Shown here one piece after another: positions 24,215-34,704 of a stretch of 41,417 bases of DNA. How positions within the stretch are numbered: position 1 is the stretch's first letter; each line of letters begins with the position of its first letter. A program made the position numbers and the translations under genes. Source of the stretch: Alistipes sp. (GTDB taxonomy: Bacteria > Bacteroidota > Bacteroidia > Bacteroidales > Rikenellaceae); assembly GCA_017536555.1 (NCBI GenBank), contig JAFXHE010000012.1, forward strand, positions 1 to 41,417. The letters run 5' to 3'. Below the pieces are notes generated by a model. The model did no database searches, had not been told where the DNA came from, and was given only the letters and a program-made list of their open reading frames with translations.

Positions 24215-26803
24215 TTAATTATAAAATATTAAGCCGTCGCCGTCGGCATCAATGCGTATCGGCTTGGTGCGGTCTACCCTACCCGCAAGTATTCGCTTCG
24301 ACAAGTCGTTGACAACCTCGCGCTGTATGGTACGCTTCACGGGGCGTGCGCCATACAGAGCATCGAAACCGACATTGGCGATATGACGGCGCGCCTCGGA
24401 GGTATATATAAGCTCTATGCCGTTGTGGTGCAACATCTTGGCAACACTGCGCAGCTGCATATCTACAATCTCCTCGACAGCCTTGCGGCTGAGTGGCTCG
24501 AACATCACAATCTCGTCGACACGGTTCAAAAACTCGGGCTTGAGGCTCTGCTTCATAAGCTCGATAACATCGTTGCGCGTCTGCTCCACAAGCTCGGGTG
24601 ACGGCTCGCCATCGCACTGCGCAAAACGCTCCGAGATGAGGTGTGAGCCCATATTGGAGGTCATAATGATAATGGTATTGCGGAAGTCCACCGTGCGCCC
24701 CTTATTGTCGGTGAGTCGTCCATCGTCGAGCACCTGAATCAAGATGTTGAAGACGTCGGGGTGTGCCTTCTCAAACTCATCAAGCAGCACCACCGAGTAG
24801 GGCTTGCGGCGCACCGCCTCGGTGAGCTGACCGCCCTCATCGTAGCCCACATATCCTGGAGGCGCACCCACCAAGCGCGATACAGAGTGTCGCTCCTGAT
24901 ACTCCGACATATCTATACGCGTAAGCATCTGATCGTCATTGAACAAGAACTCGGCGAGAGCCTTTGCTAACTCGGTCTTTCCGACACCTGTTGTACCGAG
25001 AAATATGAACGAGCCCACAGGACGACGACCATCCGACAAGCCCGCACGCGAGCGACGTACAGCATCCGATATCGCCTCAATCGCGACATCCTGCCCCACT
25101 ACTCGCTGGTGCAGCTCCTGCTCCATATTGAGTAGCTTCTCGCGCTCCGACTGCAACATACGCTTAAGCGGTATTCCCGTCCAACGCGACACCACCTCGG
25201 CGATGTCATCTGCCGACACCTCCTCCTTTATCATTGCCGTTGCCGACTGTAGGCGCAGCTCCTCCTCAAGCGTAGAGACACGCTTCTCAAGCTCCACGAT
25301 GGTGCCATAGCGCAGCTCTGCCACACGTCCATAGTCGCCCGCACGCTCTGCCTGCTGCGCCTCGACCTTTGAACGCTCAATCTGCTCCTTGAGGTGCTGT
25401 ATCTCCTGTATGCGGTCACGCTCCGACTGCCACTTGGCACGTAGCGATGCATAGTGCGCCTTCTGCTCCTCAATGTCGGCATCGAGTCGCTCGATACGCT
25501 CGGCATCTCCCTCACGGCGTATAGCCTCACGCTCAATCTCAAGCTGGCGTATACGACGGTCAAGCTGGTCAATCTCCTCGGGCACAGAGTTCATCTCAAG
25601 ACGCAAGCGCGAGGCGGCCTCGTCGACAAGGTCTATCGCCTTATCGGGAAGGAAACGGTCGGTAATATAGCGGTGCGACAGCTCCACAGATGCCACTATA
25701 GCCTCATCCTTGATACGCACGCGGTGGTGGTTCTCGTAACGCTCCTTAAGACCACGCATAATAGATATAGCATCCTCCATCGTAGGCTCATTCACCATAA
25801 CCTTCTGGAAGCGTCGCTCCAACGCCTTATCCTTCTCAAAGTACTTCTGGTACTCGTCGAGGGTCGTCGCACCTATCGTGCGCAACTCGCCACGTGCAAG
25901 TGCAGGCTTAAGGATGTTTGCCGCATCCATAGCTCCGTCACTCTTACCTGCGCCCACAAGCGTATGTATCTCATCAATGAAGAGCAGCACCTCGCCCTCG
26001 GCAGCAGTAACCTCTTTTACGACAGCCTTTAGACGCTCCTCAAACTCGCCCTTATACTTTGCTCCAGCTATAAGCGCACCCATATCGAGCGAGTAGACTA
26101 CCTTATTTTTGAGGTTTTCGGGCACATCGCCATCGACGATACGGTGAGCAATGCCCTCGGCAATAGCCGTCTTGCCGACACCCGCCTCACCAACGAGTAT
26201 AGGGTTGTTCTTCGTGCGGCGCGAGAGTATCTGCAACACACGTCGTATCTCCTCGTCACGCCCGATAACGGGGTCAAGACGACCTGTGCGCGCCCCCTCA
26301 TTGAGATTTATGGCATACTTGCCAAGCGCATCAAACTCCATTGTCTCGGTCTGCGAGTCTATGGTCTGCCCCTTGCGGAACTCCTTGACAGCATCGACAA
26401 TCTGTCGCTCGCTCGCGCCGTTGCGATTGAGGATGTCGCGCGCTGTGCCACGCTCCGCAGCAAGTGCCGCGAGCAGGTGCTCCACAGAGGCGTATCTATC
26501 CGAAAATGTGCGTGTTAGCTCTACGGCACGCTGCACGACAGCCGATGCCTCGCGCGAGAAGTAGACATCGTCAGCATTCGCCACGCGCGGAAGATGCGAC
26601 ATAGCCTCATTTAGCTCCTTACGCAAAAGTGCAACATTGGCACCTACACGTCCGAGGAGGTAGCTCGACAAAGAGTCGTCATCGGCGATTGCCGCCGACA
26701 AGATATGCAGCGGATCGAGCGACTGCTGCTGCTGTCCGCGAGCAAGAGTCATTGCACTCTGCAAAAGCTCTTGCGCCTTGATTGTAAGTGTGTTAATGTT
26801 CAT
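24215..26803 (-). CDS. clpB: ATP-dependent disaggregase ClpB
   Basis: ClpB threads aggregated proteins together with DnaK. The 862-residue protein has the N-terminal Clp domain (about 1-145), a first AAA+ domain with Walker A GEAGVGKT (205-212), the long coiled-coil middle domain (about 400-525, with [18 protein letters not shown]), and a second AAA+ domain with Walker [11 protein letters not shown]. The middle domain and the absence of an N-terminal zinc finger or ClpP-binding loop separate it from ClpA, ClpX and ClpC. It is monocistronic and divergent from the S46 peptidase gene. A cluster of TGTCA/TGACA half-sites upstream is the likely control region. Confidence 0.97.
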   Translation of the reverse strand: MNINTLTIKAQELLQSAMTLARGQQQQSLDPLHILSAAIADDDSLSSYLLGRVGANVALLRKELNEAMSHLPRVANADDVYFSREASAVVQRAVELTRTFSDRYASVEHLLAALAAERGTARDILNRNGASERQIVDAVKEFRKGQTIDSQTETMEFDALGKYAINLNEGARTGRLDPVIGRDEEIRRVLQILSRRTKNNPILVGEAGVGKTAIAEGIAHRIVDGDVPENLKNKVVYSLDMGALIAGAKYKGEFEERLKAVVKEVTAAEGEVLLFIDEIHTLVGAGKSDGAMDAANILKPALARGELRTIGATTLDEYQKYFEKDKALERRFQKVMVNEPTMEDAISIMRGLKERYENHHRVRIKDEAIVASVELSHRYITDRFLPDKAIDLVDEAASRLRLEMNSVPEEIDQLDRRIRQLEIEREAIRREGDAERIERLDADIEEQKAHYASLRAKWQSERDRIQEIQHLKEQIERSKVEAQQAERAGDYGRVAELRYGTIVELEKRVSTLEEELRLQSATAMIKEEVSADDIAEVVSRWTGIPLKRMLQSEREKLLNMEQELHQRVVGQDVAIEAISDAVRRSRAGLSDGRRPVGSFIFLGTTGVGKTELAKALAEFLFNDDQMLTRIDMSEYQERHSVSRLVGAPPGYVGYDEGGQLTEAVRRKPYSVVLLDEFEKAHPDVFNILIQVLDDGRLTDNKGRTVDFRNTIIIMTSNMGSHLISERFAQCDGEPSPELVEQTRNDVIELMKQSLKPEFLNRVDEIVMFEPLSRKAVEEIVDMQLRSVAKMLHHNGIELIYTSEARRHIANVGFDALYGARPVKRTIQREVVNDLSKRILAGRVDRTKPIRIDADGDGLIFYN

Positions 26804-26875
26804 AATATCTTTGATTTTTGTAATTTCACTGCCGTTTTGCTACTACAATGTCAAAACTCTTGCCACAACCCAAAA

Positions 26876-27000
26876 GACGAAATTTTGTCAGTTGTAAAAG
26901 ACATTTCGTCAGTCGCAGGTGTCATCCAACCGACATTATGGCACCTCGGCGTGACAGGTGTGACACCAAGAGCGCAGAGCTCGTAGGCGACAATTGTCGC
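26876..27000. promoter_or_regulatory. Inverted repeats and TGTCA half-sites between clpB and the S46 gene
   Basis: GACGAAAT-TTT-GTC (26876-26889) and GACATTTCGTC (26900-26910) are an 11-bp inverted repeat with a 3-nt insertion. TGTCA or TGACA half-sites recur (TTGTCAG about 26886, GTGTCA about 26919, GTGACAGGTGTGACACC at 26951-26967), and a perfect 14-bp palindrome GCGACAATTGTCGC lies at 26987-27000. The 329-nt spacer otherwise holds only the S46 promoter box. Confidence 0.6.
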
Positions 27001-27076
27001 AACAGAGCATCCACATAACCGTTGTATTGGTTGTTATTTTTTTCACATATAGGACAATATTTCAAAAAAAATTGCG

Positions 27077-27084
27077 TACCTTTG
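27077..27084 (+). promoter_or_regulatory. -7 promoter box of the S46 peptidase gene
   Basis: TACCTTTG matches TAnnTTTG, 48 nt before the ATG at 27133. No TTTG -33 box is evident. Confidence 0.65.
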
Positions 27085-27132
27085 TTTGGTTTGATGTGTA
27101 CTTTAAATTTTTAAACTTAAATAATTAATTCT

Positions 27133-29214
27133 ATGAAAAGACTATTGACACTGTTGGCAGCCGTAGGCGTATGCTTCTCGGCTATTGCTGACGAGGGTAT
27201 GTGGCTGTTGCCCTACATCAAGAAGATGAACAGCAAGGATCTTAAGGAGCACGGTTGCAAGCTCAAGCCAGAAGATATCTACTCGGCAGAGAAGTCATCA
27301 CTCAAAGATGCTATCGTCGTATTTGGCGGTGGCTGCACAGGCGAGATTGTATCGCCCAACGGTCTACTCTTCACCAACCACCACTGCGGCTACTCATCTA
27401 TTCAGAAGCTCTCATCCGTAGAGCACGACTACTTGAAGGATGGCTTCTGGGCACAGAATAATGCCGAGGAGCTTCCTGCAGAGGGTCTCTCTGTTCGCTT
27501 CGTGCGCCACATCTTCGACGTTACGGCAGAGATCAAGGGCAACATCCCCTCGACAGCATCGCAGCAGGAGTATATGACGCTCGTTGAGCAGAACAAGACT
27601 GCACTTATCACAAAGTTGAGTGAGCAGCACCCAGGAATGCAGATTATCGTCCCCTCGTTCTTTGGCGACAACCAGTTCTTTGCATTTGTCTATGAGGTAT
27701 ATACCGACGTGCGTTTAGTAGGTACTCCCCCCTCGTCTATCGGTAAGTTTGGTGGCGACACCGACAACTGGATGTGGCCGCGTCACACTGGCGACTTCTC
27801 AATCTTCCGCGTATATGCAGGCAAGGATAATCGCCCCGCAGCATACTCGCCCGACAACGTACCATACAAGGCGGAGAAGTGGCTCAACATCTCGCTCAAG
27901 GGTATCGACGAGGGTGACTTCGGTATGATTATGGGCTTCCCAGGCTCAACAGAGCGTTATATGACCTCTTACGAGATTGACTATATGTTGGAGGTAGACA
28001 ACCCACAGCGCATCTACATCCGTGGCGAGCGTCAGAAGATTTTGCGCGCCTTTATGGATGCAGACCAGGCTGTACGTATCAAGTACGACTCGAAGTATGC
28101 ACAGTCGGCGAACTACTGGAAGAACTCTATAGGTATGTCACGCGGCATCGAGAAGCTCAACGTACGAGAGAAGAAGGTGGCACAGGAGGCTGCATACACA
28201 GCTTGGGCAGCGAAGAGCACCCTGCCCGAGGAGCGTTATATCGACGCACTCTCGCTCATCGAGCAGTCGCAGGTGGAGGCAAAGCGTGAAAACGCTACAT
28301 TGCAGTATCTCTCGGAGGCATTTATCCAGTCTGTGGAGCTTATACAGACTATGCTTGGTGTAAACGACTATGAGCAGTTCTACAAGGACTACGATGCAGC
28401 GGCTGACCGCGCCGTAGCAAAGCGTATGTTCCAGATATACCGCGAGAACAACGAGATACTACCCTCGATATACACCAAGATTGACAACGAGTTTGGTGGC
28501 GATAGCGACAAGTATGTTGACTGGCTATATGACAACTCACAGCTCACAAGCTATGAGGACTACCTCGCCGTAGCCAACCTCTCGGCAGAGGAGCGCAAGG
28601 CTGCGTCGGAGAGCGACCCCGCCTACGAGCTAACAATGTCGATTATCACCCTTTACCGCCAGCTCATCCCCGCAATATCGGCTGCACAGGAGAAGTATTC
28701 GGAGGGTCATCGTCTATACATCGACGGTCTTATGAAGATGCAGCCCAACAAGGCGTGGGCATCGGATGCCAACTTCACCATCCGTCTTACATACGGTAAC
28801 GTCCTGCCATACAGCCCTGCTGACGGCATCATCTACAACCACTACACAACACTTGATGGTGTCATCGCCAAGGAGGATCCATCTAACCCCGTAGAGTTCA
28901 CCGTTCCCGAGCGTCTTAAGGAGCTATATGCCAAGAGGGATTATGGTCGTTATGCCGATAAGAATGGTGAGCTTCCCGTAGCATTCCTCGTAAACTGCGA
29001 CATTACAGGTGGTAACTCGGGCTCTCCCGTAATGAATGCCAAGGGCGAGCTTATAGGTCTTGCATTTGATGGCAACTGGGAGGCTATGTCTGGCGACGTT
29101 GCCTTTGAGCCAGAGTTGCAGCGCACAATAGCTGTCGACATCCGCTACGTATTGTTCATCATCGAGAAGTATGCTGGCGCAGGCTGGCTGCTCGACGAGC
29201 TTACAATAAAATAG
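27133..29214 (+). CDS. S46-family dipeptidyl-peptidase, DPP7-like
   Basis: S46 enzymes are chymotrypsin-fold serine exopeptidases of the bacterial envelope that release dipeptides for asaccharolytic growth. A signal peptide ends near residue 19 and the mature protein begins DEGMWLL. The catalytic histidine lies in FTNHHCGY (H84) and the catalytic serine is S629 in GGNSGSPV. Eighteen residues after it is G647 (AFDGNWE). In Porphyromonas gingivalis the equivalent residue is Gly673 in DPP7 (hydrophobic P1) and Arg673 in DPP11 (acidic P1), so this enzyme is predicted to be DPP7-like. The 693-residue length is typical. The gene is monocistronic. Confidence 0.93.
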   Translation: MKRLLTLLAAVGVCFSAIADEGMWLLPYIKKMNSKDLKEHGCKLKPEDIYSAEKSSLKDAIVVFGGGCTGEIVSPNGLLFTNHHCGYSSIQKLSSVEHDYLKDGFWAQNNAEELPAEGLSVRFVRHIFDVTAEIKGNIPSTASQQEYMTLVEQNKTALITKLSEQHPGMQIIVPSFFGDNQFFAFVYEVYTDVRLVGTPPSSIGKFGGDTDNWMWPRHTGDFSIFRVYAGKDNRPAAYSPDNVPYKAEKWLNISLKGIDEGDFGMIMGFPGSTERYMTSYEIDYMLEVDNPQRIYIRGERQKILRAFMDADQAVRIKYDSKYAQSANYWKNSIGMSRGIEKLNVREKKVAQEAAYTAWAAKSTLPEERYIDALSLIEQSQVEAKRENATLQYLSEAFIQSVELIQTMLGVNDYEQFYKDYDAAADRAVAKRMFQIYRENNEILPSIYTKIDNEFGGDSDKYVDWLYDNSQLTSYEDYLAVANLSAEERKAASESDPAYELTMSIITLYRQLIPAISAAQEKYSEGHRLYIDGLMKMQPNKAWASDANFTIRLTYGNVLPYSPADGIIYNHYTTLDGVIAKEDPSNPVEFTVPERLKELYAKRDYGRYADKNGELPVAFLVNCDITGGNSGSPVMNAKGELIGLAFDGNWEAMSGDVAFEPELQRTIAVDIRYVLFIIEKYAGAGWLLDELTIK

Positions 29215-29237
29215 TGGCCTAAAAAGTATAAATAGTT

Positions 29238-29269
29238 GGGTTGTCGTTAGCGCGGCAACCCATTTTTTG
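29238..29269 (+). terminator. Terminator of the S46 gene, overlapping the queA promoter
   Basis: GGGTTGTCG (29238-29246) pairs with CGGCAACCC (29253-29261), followed by ATTTTTTG. The queA -7 box begins at 29270, so terminator and promoter share this DNA. Confidence 0.82.
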
Positions 29270-29277
29270 TATCTTTG
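29270..29277 (+). promoter_or_regulatory. -7 promoter box of queA
   Basis: TATCTTTG matches TAnnTTTG, 20 nt before the chosen ATG at 29298, and directly follows the U-tract of the preceding terminator. Confidence 0.7.
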
Positions 29278-29297
29278 CACCGTTTAAGCGAAGTATA

Positions 29298-30515
29298 ATG
29301 GAGCGATATATCGACATAAACGACTTTAACTACACGCTGCCCGACGAGCGCATAGCGAAGTTTCCGCTCGCAGAGCGCACATCATCAAAGCTGCTCGTAT
29401 ACGACAACGGAGAGATAACTGAGAGCTATTTCCACGCTGTGGCAGACCACCTGCCCGAGGGTGCACTGTTAGTATTCAACAATACGCGCGTGGTGCGCGC
29501 ACGTATGGTGATGCACAAAGCGTCGGGAGCACGCATCGAGGTATTCTGCCTTGAGCCTCACAACCCCAAAGACTATGAGCGAGCCTTTGCCACGCGTCAC
29601 CAGAGCGAGTGGAGCTGCATTGTGGGCAACCTCAAGAAGTGGAAAGAGGGCGAAGTGGGCATTGACTTTGAGCTTGGTGGCGAGCAGCACACACTACGCG
29701 CAGAGATTATAGAGCGCGGAACACGCGAGCATATAGTACGCTTCAAGTGGTCGGCAGAGTGTACCTTTGGCGAGCTGCTTGAGACACTCGGACGCATACC
29801 CATACCACCCTACCTCAACCGCGAGAGTGAGGAGGTGGACAACACCCGCTACCAGACGGTATATGCGCGCTACGAGGGCTCTGTGGCAGCACCCACAGCG
29901 GGTCTGCACTTCAGCGACGAGCTGATGAGCAGGATGCGCGACACGGGCTTTGAGTTTGACGGCGTGACACTCCACGTCGGAGCAGGCACATTCCTCCCCG
30001 TAAAGGATGACGATGCCACGAAGCACCCTATGCACACCGAGCACTTCTCTGTAACACGCGCCACAATAGAGCATCTACGCGCCAAGTATGACAACATCGT
30101 CGCCGTGGGCACTACATCTGTACGCACGTTAGAGTCACTCACAGCCCTTGCGTGGCGCATACACATATCGGGCAGTGCCGACACAGAGCGTACCATAGGA
30201 CAGTGGGAGCTATACGACATCCCCGAGACGTTCTCTGGCTACGACGCACTCACAACGCTACTCGACTATATGCAGCAGCACAACCTCGCGGAGCTAAAGT
30301 CGGCAACACAGATAATGATTACACCGTTAGGATACCGTTTTCGTATTGTTAAGTACATAATAACCAACTTCCACCAGCCCAAGTCAACGCTGCTGTTGTT
30401 GGTTAGTGCATACGTTGGCGACAACTGGAGGCGCATATACGACTATGCCCTCGAAAACGACTTCCGCTTTTTGAGTTACGGCGACTCGTCGCTACTCAAA
30501 GTAGATAGAGGCTAA
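29298..30515 (+). CDS. queA: S-adenosylmethionine:tRNA ribosyltransferase-isomerase
   Basis: QueA transfers and isomerises the ribosyl part of SAM onto 7-aminomethyl-7-deazaguanine in tRNA, giving epoxyqueuosine. I choose the ATG at 29298 (405 aa, MERYIDINDFNYTLPDERIA) because the longer frame starts upstream of the promoter box. Family motifs are clear: LLVFNNTRVVRARM near the N-terminus, then RIPIPPYLNR, then YQTVYARYEGSVAAPTAGLHFS, and LHVGAGTFLPVK; the C-terminus has ITNFHQPKSTLLLLVSA. The protein is somewhat longer than typical QueA (about 345-355), the extra length lying mostly in an insert near residues 60-120. No other queuosine gene is in the window. Confidence 0.95.
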   Translation: MERYIDINDFNYTLPDERIAKFPLAERTSSKLLVYDNGEITESYFHAVADHLPEGALLVFNNTRVVRARMVMHKASGARIEVFCLEPHNPKDYERAFATRHQSEWSCIVGNLKKWKEGEVGIDFELGGEQHTLRAEIIERGTREHIVRFKWSAECTFGELLETLGRIPIPPYLNRESEEVDNTRYQTVYARYEGSVAAPTAGLHFSDELMSRMRDTGFEFDGVTLHVGAGTFLPVKDDDATKHPMHTEHFSVTRATIEHLRAKYDNIVAVGTTSVRTLESLTALAWRIHISGSADTERTIGQWELYDIPETFSGYDALTTLLDYMQQHNLAELKSATQIMITPLGYRFRIVKYIITNFHQPKSTLLLLVSAYVGDNWRRIYDYALENDFRFLSYGDSSLLKVDRG

Positions 30516-30585
30516 AATTGGTCTATTTCAGAGATAGCAACATATACGCCTCATAGAAAACAGCGTCAAAAATAGGCACAAACAA

Positions 30586-30624
30586 GGAGGTGACTAAAAA
30601 GTTAATTAGCCACCTCCATTTTGT
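30586..30624 (+). terminator. Terminator of queA
   Basis: GGAGGTG-a-CTAA (30586-30597) pairs with TTAG-c-CACCTCC (30606-30617), followed by ATTTTGTT. Confidence 0.82.
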
Positions 30625-30628
30625 TATA

Positions 30629-30746
30629 AGGTTGAATAAAAAGATGTAGTTTTAGGCCTGCGATGCCCGAAAAAGCGGAGTTTACTGAGCGTAAATGAGC
30701 ATTTTGAGGGCGAGCATAACGACAAAATACACTTATTATTCAGCCT
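30629..30746 (-). ncRNA. Structured intergenic element 3 (downstream of lacZ)
   Basis: Outer arms AGGTTGAATAA (30629-30639) and TTATTCAGCCT (30736-30746) enclose TGC/GCA, GCCC (30665-30668) with GGGC (30708-30711), tandem GA/GA mismatches, AAAA/TTTT, internal-loop strands GCGGAG (30675-30680) and TGAGCA (30696-30701), and the hairpin TTTAC-TGAGC-GTAAA (30681-30695). The inner stem replaces the CATAC/GTATG of elements 1 and 2 with a different but still paired sequence. It starts 22 nt after the lacZ stop and lies beyond the queA terminator, so lacZ transcription is the likelier source. Confidence 0.55.
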
Positions 30747-30768
30747 CTTACTGCTAAACCGCTCCTTG

Positions 30769-33888
<3,120 letters not shown>

Positions 33889-34518
33889 TTACTTGATTAT
33901 AAGTTCTTCAACATTTATTTTAGGGACGTAGTGTATGTTATCACGACGGTAGTAGTTGAGGTTATCGCCTGCGCTACACTCCACAAGCTCGATATGCTCC
34001 TTCGGGCGACCTATGGCAACCACCAACAGCGGCTCGTAACATAGCGACAGCTCACGACGCAACGCCTCGTGGTCAAAGGCTCCGATGCATATACCCCCAA
34101 GACCAATCTCCACCGCCTGCAACAGAATAGACTGCGCCAAGATGCCAAGGTCGATATCGACATACTTCGACTCCTCGACAGTGGAGCATATAACGATAAA
34201 GGCGCGCGGCTCGGTGCCAGCAAAGGGTAGATGTAGCTCGGGAAGTGCCCCGCCAAGACGTATATGGCGCAACACGACATCTGCCTCATCGTCGAGCACG
34301 GGGCGCATACGCAGCACCTGCTGATTGCGTGCCGAGGGGATAAGCGTAGCCACCTCCATAAGGCGGTGCAGCTGGTCGGGACGCACCCTATATGTGGTGT
34401 CGTAGCCTCGATAGCTGCGATTGGCGCGCAGCAACCTACGCAATGTCGCCACACGTCGCTTCACAGAGGGTTGGTGCAGATAGTCCTCCATACGCTTCTC
34501 AAGATAGTTATCAGCCAT
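33889..34518 (-). CDS. Nitroreductase-family FMN flavoprotein
   Basis: A 209-residue protein of the nitroreductase fold; FMN is the usual cofactor and NAD(P)H the usual donor. I choose the ATG at 34518 because the longer frame runs across the TATCTTTG promoter box. Features: RANRSYRGYDTTYRVRPDQLHRLMEVATLIPSARNQQ, the typical RSxR and PSxxNxQ flavin-binding pattern, then DLGILAQSILLQAVEIGLGGICIGAFD and LLVVAIGRPKE. It is the first gene of a two-gene operon with lacZ. The substrate is unknown. Confidence 0.9.
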   Translation of the reverse strand: MADNYLEKRMEDYLHQPSVKRRVATLRRLLRANRSYRGYDTTYRVRPDQLHRLMEVATLIPSARNQQVLRMRPVLDDEADVVLRHIRLGGALPELHLPFAGTEPRAFIVICSTVEESKYVDIDLGILAQSILLQAVEIGLGGICIGAFDHEALRRELSLCYEPLLVVAIGRPKEHIELVECSAGDNLNYYRRDNIHYVPKINVEELIIK

Positions 34519-34546
34519 TACAACGCTTTTTATTGGTTTATGGTTA

Positions 34547-34554
34547 CAAAGATA
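34547..34554 (-). promoter_or_regulatory. -7 promoter box of the nitroreductase-lacZ operon
   Basis: TATCTTTG on the minus strand matches TAnnTTTG, 28 nt before the ATG at 34518. Its position rules out the longer reading frame. Confidence 0.7.
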
Positions 34555-34626
34555 AGTAATTAATTCAAAAATCACTGCACGACAACACCATTTTCACAAC
34601 ATTGTAACATTTGTACGTTATCGCCT

Positions 34627-34670
34627 AAAAAAAGAGTCTCCCCAAGTCGGCAAGTGGCCAACTTGGGGAG
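34627..34670 (-). terminator. Terminator of the 911-residue lipoprotein gene
   Basis: CTCCCCAAGT (34638-34647) pairs with ACTTGGGGAG (34661-34670), with inner GGC/GCC, and on the minus strand is followed by ACTC and seven Ts. Confidence 0.85.
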
Positions 34671-34704
34671 AGAGGTATGCCGCGCCTTGCGGCTCATAGA
34701 TTGT

